A stretch of 64,000 nt of DNA from Actinoallomurus oryzae (GCF_039541955.1 NZ_BAABHF010000025.1:310001-374000), one strand, 5' to 3'. Counted from the stretch's first letter, positions 24,531 through 35,161 are shown. The notes: generated from the sequence alone by a model not told the origin. Program-made: numbers and translations.

Positions 24531-25358
24531 TCAGTGCGGCACGGCCTCGGGGCGGTTGCTGACGATCCCGTCGACCCTGTCGTCGATCAGCCGCCGCATG
24601 GTCGCCGGGCTGTCGGCGACCCAGGCGAAGACCTTCATGTGCTGGGCGTGCACCGCGCGTACGTAGGCGGCGCTGACGGTGTCGTAGCGGGGGTTGACGT
24701 AGCCGGCGTAGCGGGCGACGCCGGGCAGCTGCCGGGTCGTGGGCGTGCCGATCACGCCGGTGGGCACCGAGGGGAGCAGCCGGTGGAAGCTCTCCACCGA
24801 GGGCCAGTCGAAGCTCTGCACGACCGTGCGGTCCGGGAGCAGCCAGTCGGGCTGGGCGCGCAGCACCTGCGCGACGCGCCCGGTCATGCCCGGGTAGAGC
24901 GCGGGATTCTTGAGCTCCAGGAGCAGCTTCATGTCGCTGCCCTCCATGTCGCGCAGCGTCTCGACGAGCGTGGGGACGCGTTCGCCCGCGTAGCGGGCCG
25001 AGAACCACGAACCGGCGTCGAGCCGCTTGATCTGGGCGAGTGTGAAGTCGCCGACCCGCCACGGTGACCGGCCCGGGAAGACCTTCTCGGCGTCGGTCGT
25101 ACGGCTCAGCGTCGCGTCGTGCATGATGATCGGCACGTGGTCGCGCGTCTCCTGCACGTCGAGCTCGAAATAGTCGGCGTTCGCGGCCCTGGCCTCGTAG
25201 AAGGAGGCCAGGGTGTTCTCCGGGGCGTGCGCGGAGGCGCCCCGATGCGCGATGTCGGCCACGCCCGCTCCGGCCGGTTGCCGCGTGGCCGGGGCGAACG
25301 CCATGCCGGCGTAGGTGAGGGGCAGGGCCGAGACGAGGGCGGCGATGCGGTGGGCCAT
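24531..25358 (-). CDS. secreted glycerophosphodiester phosphodiesterase
   Basis: A 275-residue GDPD-family protein. It hydrolyses glycerophosphodiesters to glycerol 3-phosphate and an alcohol. The active site is seen in IAHRGASAHAPENTLASF (His-Arg and Glu-Asn), ELDVQ and MHDATLSRTTD. The start at 25358 follows GGAGG and gives MAHRIAALVSALPLTYAGMAF, a signal peptide. A longer frame upstream is not supported. The C-terminus ends VDGIVSNRPEAV, as usual. It is divergent from uvrB and transcribed alone. Confidence 0.92.
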   Translation of the reverse strand: MAHRIAALVSALPLTYAGMAFAPATRQPAGAGVADIAHRGASAHAPENTLASFYEARAANADYFELDVQETRDHVPIIMHDATLSRTTDAEKVFPGRSPWRVGDFTLAQIKRLDAGSWFSARYAGERVPTLVETLRDMEGSDMKLLLELKNPALYPGMTGRVAQVLRAQPDWLLPDRTVVQSFDWPSVESFHRLLPSVPTGVIGTPTTRQLPGVARYAGYVNPRYDTVSAAYVRAVHAQHMKVFAWVADSPATMRRLIDDRVDGIVSNRPEAVPH

Positions 25359-25549
25359 GGCGACCTCCGGCGACGGTTTAACGGAGCGTGACGTTTCGAT
25401 TACTCTACGGTGACGGCAGGGGAGTCCGCGACAGCGCCACCGGAATGTCACCGGCGGGTCGTACGGTTGACATACACGGACGGCCAGGGGGAGCCGCCCG
25501 CCTCGCCGCCCCTCTGGGCGGCGACCACAGACTCACCGGAGGAAACAGC

Positions 25550-27658
<2,109 letters not shown>

Positions 27659-27670
27659 CCCGCGACGACC

Positions 27671-27703
27671 ACCCGACGCCCGCCCACCCCGGCGGCGTCG
27701 GGT
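27671..27703 (+). terminator. terminator after uvrB
   Basis: Perfect 10-bp stem ACCCGACGCC/GGCGTCGGGT (27671-27680, 27694-27703), 12 bases after the stop. Confidence 0.7.
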
Positions 27704-27772
27704 AGGGGCGAGGGGCGCCAGGGATAACGATCGTCCGCGCAGTCGGCTCGGCGCACTTCGCGCGCCGTGTAT

Positions 27773-27802
27773 TGCATTGATCAGTGCAAAACGCGTAACC
27801 TG
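27773..27802 (+). promoter_or_regulatory. tetR-family promoter with overlapping palindromic operator
   Basis: TTGCATTGATCAGTGCAA (27773-27790) is an 18-bp near-perfect palindrome with one mismatched pair. Its left end doubles as a -35 (TTGCAT), with -10 TAACCT at 27797-27802 after an 18-bp spacer. This arrangement suggests repression by the adjacent TetR protein. Confidence 0.65.
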
Positions 27803-27807
27803 CTGAT

Positions 27808-28401
27808 ATGGCACGACCGAGGACGTTCGATGAGGACCGCGTCCTGGAGGCGGCGATGCACGCCTTCTGGACGAACGGCTATGAGGCCACCTCGACCCGG
27901 GATCTGTGTGAGGCCGTGGGCCTCGACCGGAGCAGCGTCTACAACGCCTTCGAGAGCAAGCACGAGCTCTTCAAGCGGGCGTTGACCCGTTACATCGACA
28001 CCACCACCGCCGACCAGCTGGAGATCCTGGAAGACCGGGAGCGGTCGGCGGTCGAACGGATCCGTGCCCTGCTCCGCACGATCGTCGACGGCGAGATGGA
28101 GAACCGGCGTAACGGCCACCCCGGCTGTCTGACGGTCAACACCACGGTCGAACTCGCCGGGCGCGACGCGGAGGTCGCCGCGTTGCTGGAGCGTGACCTG
28201 GTCCGGCGGCTGGACGTCATCCGGACCGTCATCGAGACGGGCCGCCGCGCCGGGGAGATCACCTCCACGCGGGACTCGGGCGATCTGGCGCGGTTCCTCA
28301 ACGCCGTGATCGCCGGGATCCGCGTGGCCGCCCAGGGCGGCGCCGACCGGCTCGCGCTGGAAGCGATCGCGGCCACCGCCGTTGACGCCCTGACACCCTG
28401 A
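27808..28401 (+). CDS. TetR-family transcriptional regulator
   Basis: A 197-residue TetR regulator. The N-terminal helix-turn-helix covers residues about 8-55 (FDEDRVLEAAMHAFWTNGYE, STRDLCEAVGLDRSSVYNAF, SKHELF). The C-terminal ligand domain contains HPGCLTVNTTVELA, a pattern seen in the AcrR/NemR-like group with Cys near the middle. It is probably autorepressed through the palindrome just upstream and likely controls the MFS gene 100 bases downstream. Ligand unknown. Confidence 0.92.
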   Translation: MARPRTFDEDRVLEAAMHAFWTNGYEATSTRDLCEAVGLDRSSVYNAFESKHELFKRALTRYIDTTTADQLEILEDRERSAVERIRALLRTIVDGEMENRRNGHPGCLTVNTTVELAGRDAEVAALLERDLVRRLDVIRTVIETGRRAGEITSTRDSGDLARFLNAVIAGIRVAAQGGADRLALEAIAATAVDALTP

Positions 28402-28501
28402 CGCCCGGTTTCCGCTGAGCGCCGCCGGGCCGTGGCGCGCGCCGTTCGCGCGCCCGTGTTTTACACCGAACGATACAAAATCCTGGCCAGGAGGATCCGC
28501 T

Positions 28502-29722
28502 GTGCCCCGTGTCATCTACATACTCGCCCTCGGCGTCTTCGCCATGGTGAGCAGCGAGTTCGCCGTCGCCGGGCTCATGCCGCAACTCGCCGCCGGTCTG
28601 CACGCCACCATCCCGCAGATCGGCTATCTCATCACCGCGTTCGCCGTGGCGATGGCGGCCGGCGGTCCGTTCCTCACCATCGCGATGATCAGATTCCGCC
28701 CCAGGACGGCGCTCGTCGTGCTGTTCGCGATCTTCTTGGCGGGCAACCTGCTGGCCGCCACCGCGACCTCCTACGCGGTCATGACGGTGGCGCGCGTCAT
28801 CACCGGCATCGCGGCCCAGGCCTTCTTCGGGGTCGCCATCTCACTGGCGGCCCGGCTGACGCGACCCCAGGTGCGTGGCTGGGCCATCGCCGTGGTCATG
28901 AACGGGCTGATGGTGGGCACGCTGCTGGGCCTGCCACTCTCGACGATGGTCGGAGAGCGCCTGGGCTGGCGTGCCGCCTTCTGGGCCGTCAGCGCCGTGG
29001 CCGTCCTCGCGGCGCTGGCGACCATGGCCGGAGTGCCTCGCCTCGAGCACGCCGGCGGCGGAGGGGAGGGCGCCCGGAAGGAGATGGGCGCATTCGCCCG
29101 TCCTCGCCTGTGGCTGGTGTTCTCGACCAGCACGTTCATCATCGGTGCGACCTTCTCCGCCTTCAGCTACCTCACCCCGATCCTCACCCGGGTCAGCGGA
29201 TTCGGCGGCGGCACCGTGCCGTTCCTGCTCATCGCCTACGGGGCGGCCACAGTGATCGGCAACCACGTCGTCGGGCGTCTCGCCGACCGGCACACGGTCG
29301 GCGTCCAACTCTGCGGCCTGGCCCTGAACCTGCTCTTCCTGACCGGGTTCGCCCTGCTGGCCGGCATCGGCGTTCTCGCCGTGACCTTCATGCTGGGCGT
29401 CGGCCTGGTCGGCGTGACGATGAACCCGGCCATGGTGACGCGCGTCCAGCGGACGGGAAACGCCGGGCCGCTCGTGAACACCGTCCACTCATCGTTCATC
29501 ACCCTGGGCGTCATCATCGGTTCCTCGGCCGGGGGCGTGGCCATCGACACCTTCGGGCTGCGGGCTCCGCTCTGGCTCGGCGCCGCCCTGGCGTTCCTGG
29601 GGATCCTCACTCTCCTGCCCGAGTTCACTCCCGGAACCTCGACGCCCGGCGCCACCGAAGAATCCTCGCCGGCCGGCGAGAGACGGACGGCCTGGGGCCT
29701 GTCCCAGAGTCCCCGTCCGTAG
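28502..29722 (+). CDS. MFS transporter, DHA1-type efflux
   Basis: A 406-residue major facilitator with twelve predicted membrane helices and no long insert. It resembles the arabinose/chloramphenicol efflux (AraJ/CmlA) branch: FAVAGLMPQLAAGLHATIPQIG in helix 1-2 and GIAAQAFFGVAISLAARL in helix 4. GTG 28502 follows AGGAGG at 28488-28493. The C-terminus is a hydrophilic Ser/Glu-rich tail. Together with the upstream TetR it looks like an inducible export pair. Substrate unknown. Confidence 0.9.
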   Translation: MPRVIYILALGVFAMVSSEFAVAGLMPQLAAGLHATIPQIGYLITAFAVAMAAGGPFLTIAMIRFRPRTALVVLFAIFLAGNLLAATATSYAVMTVARVITGIAAQAFFGVAISLAARLTRPQVRGWAIAVVMNGLMVGTLLGLPLSTMVGERLGWRAAFWAVSAVAVLAALATMAGVPRLEHAGGGGEGARKEMGAFARPRLWLVFSTSTFIIGATFSAFSYLTPILTRVSGFGGGTVPFLLIAYGAATVIGNHVVGRLADRHTVGVQLCGLALNLLFLTGFALLAGIGVLAVTFMLGVGLVGVTMNPAMVTRVQRTGNAGPLVNTVHSSFITLGVIIGSSAGGVAIDTFGLRAPLWLGAALAFLGILTLLPEFTPGTSTPGATEESSPAGERRTAWGLSQSPRP

Positions 29723-29797
29723 CGAGCGACGCCTGGACGTCGCGCAGCAGGACAGCGGGGCTTTGAGACAGGCCCCCAGGGCGGTGGAAAGCAGACC

Positions 29798-29834
29798 GGG
29801 CCCGCACCGACCTCGTCATGAGGCGGTGGGGCCC
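29798..29834 (-). terminator. terminator for cspA
   Basis: Arms GGGCCCGCACCG and CGGTGGGGCCC pair with one bulge around an inner CCTC/GAGG. The hairpin lies about 20 bases past the cspA stop and is convergent with the MFS gene. Confidence 0.55.
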
Positions 29835-29855
29835 AGCCTTGGGTCGTCCTAAGTC

Positions 29856-30059
29856 TTAGATCGGCGTGACCTGCTCCGCCTGCGGGCCCTTCGGACCCTG
29901 GGTCGTCTCGAAGCTCACGCGCTGGTTCTCCTCCAGCGTACGGAACCCGCTGGAGGTGATCGCCGAGTAGTGCACGAACACGTCCGGGCCGCCGCCGTCA
30001 GGTGCGATGAACCCGAAGCCCTTGTCGGCGTTGAACCACTTGACGGTACCTTCTGCCAC
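29856..30059 (-). CDS. cspA: cold-shock protein
   Basis: A 67-residue CspA-type OB-fold RNA/DNA chaperone. RNP1 KGFGFI and RNP2 VFVHYSAI are intact, with aromatic surface residues W8, F9 and F18. GTG 30059 follows AAGGAG by several bases. The leader is about 100 nt long. The gene stands alone. Confidence 0.96.
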   Translation of the reverse strand: MAEGTVKWFNADKGFGFIAPDGGGPDVFVHYSAITSSGFRTLEENQRVSFETTQGPKGPQAEQVTPI

Positions 30060-30160
30060 TTTCTCTCCTTGCTTGGGACCTCACCGGGGCGCCGGTTGGC
30101 GTACCGGGCTGCATCACGGACTTCGGCTTGCTTCCGCGAAGACTATCCCGGAGAAGCGAA

Positions 30161-30188
30161 AACGCCCGCCGTCACTTCCGCGGGCGTT
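30161..30188 (-). terminator. intrinsic terminator upstream of cspA
   Basis: On the minus strand AACGCCCGC and GCGGGCGTT (30161-30169, 30180-30188) form a stem followed by a TTTT run. It should stop transcription coming from the enoyl-CoA hydratase gene before cspA. Confidence 0.7.
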
Positions 30189-30531
30189 CAAGACGAACTC
30201 AATACGTACGAGGAAACTACGACTGCAACGCATACCATGCTATCGGCTCTCCGTATTAGCGGCAACCGGCCGCACAGCGTGCTATGGGACCCGGCAGAGC
30301 CGCGCCCGGCGCCCGCACGGCCGCCGTACGGCGCCCTGGCGCCACTCCGTCACCAGCGCCCTGATCAGCGAGAACAACGGCCTCCGCCGCCGTCAGATGC
30401 CGTGCCCGTCACGGACCGGAGCGTCCTTCCGGAAGTGCCCATGACCCTTCCCGGACCGGCCTGGGACCAGGCCCTGCGGCCACCGGATGACCAGCGGTGA
30501 TCCGTGCTCTCACCACCGGAACCGACCTGGA
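30189..30531. other. 343-base region with no supported gene
   Basis: Plus-strand frames across this stretch lack clear third-position GC bias and have no recognisable domain. The left part may be the 3' untranslated region of the enoyl-CoA hydratase transcript. I see nothing else in it. Confidence 0.4.
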
Positions 30532-31302
30532 TCACGTGGGCCACTGTGGCGCGCGCTTTTCGAGGAATGCCCGCATTCCTTCCTGTGCCTCGGGGGTCTG
30601 GCTCGCCGCGGCCATCACCTCCACCGCGTACGTGTAGGCGTCCGCCTCCGGGTGACCGAGCTGGGCGTACATGGCCTGCTTGCCGAGGGCCTTGCTGCGC
30701 CGGCTGCCACGCGTGGCGCGTTCGAGCAGCTCGCGTGTTGCCTTCTCCAGCTCCTCCGGGGGCACGGCGCGGTTGATCAGGCCCCAGTCGAGCGCGGTGC
30801 CGGCGTCGATGACGTCGCCGGTCAGCGCCATCTCCATCGCCCGTTTGCGCCCGACATTGCGGGCGATGGGCACCATCGGCGTGTGGCAGAACCAGCCGCC
30901 CTTACCGCCGGGAGCGGCGAACCCCGCGCTCCACGTCGCGACGGCCAGGTCGCAGGTGGCCACGAGCTGGCAGCCGGCGGCGGTCGCCAGCCCGTGCACC
31001 CGGGCGATCACGACCTGCGGGACGGACTGGATGGTCTCCATCAGCTCCCGGCAGGCGAGGAGCAGCTCTCGTGCGGCGCCGAGGTCCGCGCCGGCCAGGT
31101 CGGCGAAGTCGTGTCCGGCGGAGAAGACCGGGCCGTTGCCGGCCAGCACCGTCCCTGTCGCGTCCGTCTCGCCGACCTGCCGGAACGCCGCGGTCAGCGC
31201 GCGCATGTGGGACAGGGACAGAGCGTTGCGGCGTTCGGGCCGGTTCATCGTGATGACGGCGAACGGGCCGTCGGTCTCGACCAGTACCTCGTCAGAGCTC
31301 AT
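30532..31302 (-). CDS. enoyl-CoA hydratase/isomerase family protein (ECHDC3-like)
   Basis: A 256-residue crotonase-fold protein. The N-terminal AVITMNRPERRNALS and the oxyanion-hole segment FSAGHDFADL are typical. In the second block, GLATAAGCQLVATCDLAVAT, Gln replaces the catalytic Glu of classical hydratases. The best match I recall is the ECHDC3 subgroup, whose reaction is unclear. True hydratase activity is therefore doubtful. It is a single gene, divergent from the membrane protein gene. Confidence 0.88.
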   Translation of the reverse strand: MSSDEVLVETDGPFAVITMNRPERRNALSLSHMRALTAAFRQVGETDATGTVLAGNGPVFSAGHDFADLAGADLGAARELLLACRELMETIQSVPQVVIARVHGLATAAGCQLVATCDLAVATWSAGFAAPGGKGGWFCHTPMVPIARNVGRKRAMEMALTGDVIDAGTALDWGLINRAVPPEELEKATRELLERATRGSRRSKALGKQAMYAQLGHPEADAYTYAVEVMAAASQTPEAQEGMRAFLEKRAPQWPT

Positions 31303-31468
31303 GTCCGCACGGTACGTCGCGGATCGCCTCGATCACCACGTTCGAGCGGCTCTGTCGTCTCTCGGCGGGCCGCGCGCCGCACCGGAGCCCGGGCATGGCC
31401 GGGTGGCCATGCCGCCATGGCCGATCGGCCGACGCGGCCGTACGCCCGGCGTTCCTACGCTCGGGCGG

Positions 31469-32347
31469 GTGACCGGACGACATCCACGCCACCGGGGACG
31501 CGCCGTCGCCCTGTTCTTCCTCGCGCCGCTCGTGGGGGAGTACCTGCTCGGCAACACCCCGATCACCGACGTCGCCTCGCTGTTCATGTTCGCTCCCATG
31601 TACGGCGGCGGCGCGCTGTCGATGCACACCGTCTGGAGCATCTGCGTGCCGATCGCCCTCGTGGAGGCCTGCGGCCGCGAGGCCACCGGGCTCTGGCTCG
31701 GCCGTACCGGCACCGCGGTGACCGCCGGGCCCTGGCTCGGCCGTACCGGCACCGCGGTGACCGCCGGGCTGTTCGCCGCCGGGGCGGTGCTGCTGTCGGC
31801 CGCGCAGGTCGCCCAGACGCGCTTCGTCGCCTCACCGGCCGAGCTGGCCTGGTGCTCCACCGTCATCGTCGCGCTCGTCGTGGTCGCGTTCGCGCTCCGC
31901 CGCGGCCCGTCGGCCAGGTCCGCGCCCGCCGCCCCGGCGCCCTGGAGGGTGGGGACGGCCGCGTTCGGGGTGACGAGTCTCTACTGGGCCCGTGAGTTCC
32001 TCGGCGACGGCGTCCCGCAGTGGGCCGTGGCGGGCGCCTGGCTCGGGCTCGTCGCCGCGAGCGTGGCGCTGTGCGCGCGCTGGTGCCGGCGTACGGGCTG
32101 GGGCGAGGCGCACCGCCTCGCCCTGGCCGGTGGGGCGCTGCTCACCTACGCGTGGGTCGGCGTCTCGCACGCGCGGGACATGGACGTCCCCCGGGGCACC
32201 GCGCTGACCGGGAACGTCGTGTTCGGTCTCGGCGCGGTCGCGCTGTCGGCCGTGGCCGCCCGCTCCGTACGCCGCCGTGAGGTTCAGCCGTCGCCGAGCG
32301 CCGCCAGCCGTTCCAGTGCCTCGCCGAACTCCTCGACCATCTCGTAG
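31469..32347 (+). CDS. hypothetical polytopic membrane protein
   Basis: About 292 residues with seven to eight hydrophobic segments. It begins near GRAVALFFLAPLVGEYLLGNTPITDVASLFMFAP, a pattern shared by uncharacterised actinobacterial membrane proteins. The start is the GTG at 31469, and the ribosome site is weak. The fragment WLGRTGTAVTAG occurs twice in a row because of a 39-bp tandem duplication. The last 64 bases overlap the convergent nitronate monooxygenase gene. I do not recognise a function. Confidence 0.6.
   Translation: MTGRHPRHRGRAVALFFLAPLVGEYLLGNTPITDVASLFMFAPMYGGGALSMHTVWSICVPIALVEACGREATGLWLGRTGTAVTAGPWLGRTGTAVTAGLFAAGAVLLSAAQVAQTRFVASPAELAWCSTVIVALVVVAFALRRGPSARSAPAAPAPWRVGTAAFGVTSLYWAREFLGDGVPQWAVAGAWLGLVAASVALCARWCRRTGWGEAHRLALAGGALLTYAWVGVSHARDMDVPRGTALTGNVVFGLGAVALSAVAARSVRRREVQPSPSAASRSSASPNSSTIS
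31692..31770 (+). repeat. 39-bp in-frame tandem duplication
   Basis: TGGCTCGGCCGTACCGGCAC and the following bases recur exactly 39 bp later (31694 and 31733), duplicating 13 codons in the membrane protein gene. Confidence 0.9.
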
Positions 32348-33411
32348 ACGACCTGGCGTGCGGGCTTGACGGTGGTCATCCGGCCGACGACCTGGCCGAC
32401 GAAGTAGTTCACCAGTTGCCGGGCGCCCTCGTTGCCGTTCTCGGCGGCCGTGCCGATCGGCCCCATCGCGCCCTCGGCGACGATCATCTGGAGCGGCATC
32501 GGCAGCGCTCCGGGGCTGGCGGGGGAGGCGTCCCACTCGTCCGTCCACGCCGATCGCAGCTGCCGCGCGGGCTTGCCCGTACGGGACCGGGAGCGCACGG
32601 TGTCGCTCGAGGAGGCGGCGAGCATCTTGGCCTTCACCGCCGGGAGCGTCTCGGCCTCCTCGGTGGTCAGCCAGACCGAGCCGCACCACACGCCCTGCGC
32701 GCCGAGCGCCATGGCCGCGGCCATCTGCCGGCCCGACGCGATGCCGCCCGCCGCGAGCACGGGCAGCGGCGCCACGGCGTCCACGACCTCCGGAACGAGA
32801 ACCATCGTGGAGATCTCGCCCGTGTGCCCGCCGGCCTCCGAGCCCTGCGCGACGATCAGGTCGGCGCCGGCCTGGACCTGACGGCGCGCGTGCTCGACCG
32901 TGCCGACGAGCGCGGCGACCGGCACGCCCGCGGCCCGCGCGCGTTCGACCATCAGCGGCGGGGGCGGGCCGAGGGCGCTGGCGATGAGCCGGATCGGGTG
33001 GCGCAGAGCGACGTCGATCAGTTCGGTCGCGCCCTGTTCGGTCACCTGGCGACCGCCGCGGCGGGCGTCCCCGCGGCCGGCCGTCAGGTCGGGGGCGGGT
33101 ACGCCGTACCGCTCGAACAGCCCGGCGAGGAACTCCCAGTGCCCCGCCGGGATCGCCGACAGCAGGTCACCGGATGCCTCCGCCTCTTTGGCGATCTTGC
33201 CGGGCACGAGGACGTCGACGCCGTACGGGCGGCCGCCCACGTGGTCGTCGATCCAGCGCAGCTCCTCCTCGAGCCGGTCGGGGGAGTAGGCGACGGCGCC
33301 GAGCACGCCGAATCCGCCCGCGTTGGTGACCGCCGCGACCACGTCACGGCAGTGGCTGAAGGCGAACAGCGGGAACTCGATCCCGAACGTCTCGCACACG
33401 TCTGTTCTCAC
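32284..33411 (-). CDS. nitronate monooxygenase / FMN-dependent NPD-like oxidoreductase
   Basis: A 375-residue flavoprotein of the 2-nitropropane dioxygenase family. The TIM-barrel signatures include FGIEFPLFAFSHCRDVVAAVTNAGGFGVLGA near the N-terminus, IVAQGSEAGGHTG and PVLAAGGIASGRQMAAAMALGAQGVWCG for FMN phosphate binding. GTG 33411 overlaps the stop of the upstream DUF35 gene as GTGA, which fixes the start. In actinobacteria, members of this family sit in lipid and steroid catabolism clusters, and here the partners are a thiolase-like protein and a DUF35 protein. Actual substrate unknown. Confidence 0.88.
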   Translation of the reverse strand: MRTDVCETFGIEFPLFAFSHCRDVVAAVTNAGGFGVLGAVAYSPDRLEEELRWIDDHVGGRPYGVDVLVPGKIAKEAEASGDLLSAIPAGHWEFLAGLFERYGVPAPDLTAGRGDARRGGRQVTEQGATELIDVALRHPIRLIASALGPPPPLMVERARAAGVPVAALVGTVEHARRQVQAGADLIVAQGSEAGGHTGEISTMVLVPEVVDAVAPLPVLAAGGIASGRQMAAAMALGAQGVWCGSVWLTTEEAETLPAVKAKMLAASSSDTVRSRSRTGKPARQLRSAWTDEWDASPASPGALPMPLQMIVAEGAMGPIGTAAENGNEGARQLVNYFVGQVVGRMTTVKPARQVVYEMVEEFGEALERLAALGDG

Positions 33412-33905
33412 CGGTCGCGCTCCTCGAACACCGGGTAGCTCTCGCCCTCGTCCGGATGGACGAATCTCGCCCGCAGGGGCAGTCCCTCGCGCGGTGCCTC
33501 CACCGCCTCCAGCCGCGTGTACATCCAGGGGCCCTCGGCCAGCTCGACCAGGGCCAGGGGCGCCGTCTCGCCCGTACGGGAGTGGGCGACCGCCCAGGAG
33601 ATCAGTACCGCCTCGCCGCTCGCCTCGGCCCAGGACAGGTCGTCGGTGCCGCATCCGGGGCAGCCGGTCGCGTCGGGGGCGAACCACCGCTCGCAGGAGG
33701 CGCAGCAGCGTACGACCAGCCGGTCCTCGGCGGCGCCGTCGAAGAACGGGTCGCCGCGGCCGTCACGCCGGATCGGACCGGCCGCGGGTGTGACCACCGG
33801 GGCGCGTTCTCTGATTCCCTCGCCGCGCTCGGTCATGATTCCTCCTGCGTCGGAGGGTGTGACCACCGGGGCGCGTCTTCTGATTCCCTCGCTGCGCTCG
33901 GTCAT
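33408..33905 (-). CDS. zinc-ribbon OB-fold protein (DUF35 type), partner of the thiolase-like protein
   Basis: 165 residues from the first ATG (33905), or 142 from the ATG at 33836. The core starts FFDGAAEDRLVVRCCASCERWFAPD, with the rubredoxin-like zinc ribbon CASC...CPGC, followed by an OB fold (VLISWAVAHSR, PLALVELAEG). DUF35 proteins form complexes with thiolase-like enzymes and carry acyl-CoA. The N-terminal 23 residues come from a tandem copy of the start-codon relay module, and both ATGs have Shine-Dalgarno sequences. The first ATG overlaps the thiolase stop (ATGA). Confidence 0.88.
   Translation of the reverse strand: MTERSEGIRRRAPVVTPSDAGGIMTERGEGIRERAPVVTPAAGPIRRDGRGDPFFDGAAEDRLVVRCCASCERWFAPDATGCPGCGTDDLSWAEASGEAVLISWAVAHSRTGETAPLALVELAEGPWMYTRLEAVEAPREGLPLRARFVHPDEGESYPVFEERDR
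33785..33836 (-). repeat. relay module, in-frame second copy absorbed into the DUF35 gene
   Basis: Reading minus from ATG 33836, this copy encodes MTERGEGIRERAPVVTP. It is nearly identical to the upstream copy until about 33785, where the DUF35 coding sequence takes over. Confidence 0.75.
33837..33905 (-). repeat. 69-bp relay module, first copy at the DUF35 gene
   Basis: Minus-strand unit from ATG 33905 encoding MTERSEGIRR...PSDAGGI and ending CCGACGCAGGAGGAATC before the ATG at 33836. The 69-bp period keeps the frame, unlike the 68-bp copies elsewhere. Confidence 0.8.
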
Positions 33906-35074
33906 GGGGACTCCTTCGCGTGCGGGCTCACGACCAGCGTCGCATGGTGGTCGAGGATGCCGCCGTTGCCGCTGACGAGGATCACGTCATTGCGCGGCGC
34001 CTGCCGCTCACCGCCCTGGCCGCGGGCCTGGATCACGGCCTCGGACAGCGGGGTCATGCCCCACATGTAGTAGCCCGACAGCTGCCCGCCGCCGGTGTTG
34101 ACCGGCAGCGCGCCGCCCGGGGCGAGAGCACCGCTCGCGGCGAACGGCCCGCCCTCACCCTTGGCGCAGAAGCCGTAGTCCTCCAGCGTCACCAGGACGG
34201 TGAAGGTGTAGCAGTCATAGATCTGGCAGCTGTCGACGTCGGCCGGCGTGATCCCCGCCATCTTCATCGCGGCCGGCCCGGACAGCGCGGCTCCGGTGGT
34301 CAGCCCGAAGTCGCCGCCGCGCTCCATGCGGCGGCCGGGGTGGCCCTGGCCCCACCCCCACACGTGGACGGGCGGCCGGGCCAGGTCGCGGGCGCGTTCG
34401 GCGCTCGTGACGATCACGGCGATGCCGCCGTTGGAGACGAGACAGCAGTCGAGCAGGTGCAGCGGTTCGACGACCCAGCGGGACTCCTGGTGGTCGCGCA
34501 GCGAGATCGGCTCGCGCATCTGGGCGAGCGGGTTGCCGCCGGCCCAGGCGCGGGTGGCGACGGCGATCGCGCCGAGCTGCTCGCTCGTGGTGCCGTAGCG
34601 CTCCATGTGCCGCCGGGCGGCGAGGGCGTAGAAGGCGTTGACGCTGCGGAAGCCCAGCGCAGCCTGGAGGCCGCCGATGCCGTGCCACTCCGCCGCGTCG
34701 CGGTGGTAGGCGGAGCCGGAGGAGCGCTCGGGGCGCAGCGGCGCGTCGGCGAAGACGCAGGCCACCGCCGAGGCGGCGCCGCTGCCGACCATCGCGGCGG
34801 CGTGGGAGACCATGCCGATCGCGGTCGCGCCGTAGGAGTTCATCTGGGTGAGCAGCCGCAGGTCCCGCAGGCCGAGCACGCCCGCCAGCTCGATACCGGG
34901 GGAGCCGGACAGGCCGTGGCTGACGATCAGCCCGTCGAGGTCGGACAGGGCGAGGCCGGCGTCGTCGGCGGCGGCGCGTACGGCGTCGGCCGCCAGCCGG
35001 CGCGGGCTGCGGCCGTACACCTTGCCGAGCTCGGTCATCCCGAGCCCGGCGATCGCCGCGCCGGTCATCGTCAC
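33902..35074 (-). CDS. thiolase-like lipid-transfer protein / acyl-CoA aldolase-like
   Basis: A 390-residue thiolase-fold protein of the SCP-x/Ltp type. The N-terminal block GAAIAGLGMTELGKVYGRS and VSHGLSGSPGIELAGVLGL fit the family. The position of the nucleophilic Cys is MNSYGATAIG, with no Cys. The later blocks YDCYTFTVLVTLEDYGFCAKGEGGPF and NTGGGQLSGYYMWG are present. Cys-less members paired with DUF35 proteins, such as mycobacterial Ltp2, act as retro-aldolases in steroid side-chain breakdown. That parallel suggests C-C bond cleavage of an acyl-CoA. GTG 35074 follows AAGGGG. It is the first gene of a three-gene operon. Confidence 0.83.
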   Translation of the reverse strand: MTMTGAAIAGLGMTELGKVYGRSPRRLAADAVRAAADDAGLALSDLDGLIVSHGLSGSPGIELAGVLGLRDLRLLTQMNSYGATAIGMVSHAAAMVGSGAASAVACVFADAPLRPERSSGSAYHRDAAEWHGIGGLQAALGFRSVNAFYALAARRHMERYGTTSEQLGAIAVATRAWAGGNPLAQMREPISLRDHQESRWVVEPLHLLDCCLVSNGGIAVIVTSAERARDLARPPVHVWGWGQGHPGRRMERGGDFGLTTGAALSGPAAMKMAGITPADVDSCQIYDCYTFTVLVTLEDYGFCAKGEGGPFAASGALAPGGALPVNTGGGQLSGYYMWGMTPLSEAVIQARGQGGERQAPRNDVILVSGNGGILDHHATLVVSPHAKESP

Positions 35075-35161
35075 GCGAGCCCCTTCCCGGAGACGGCCCG
35101 GCGCCCCCGTGAGGGCCCGGGACGGTCTCTCAGCGTTCCGTCCGCTCCCACGTTACCGAAT

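Noticed and set aside
29970..30500. Long plus-strand frames across cspA and the following intergenic stretch
   Set aside because: They are antisense to cspA and then run through sequence with weak codon bias. No domain was recognised.
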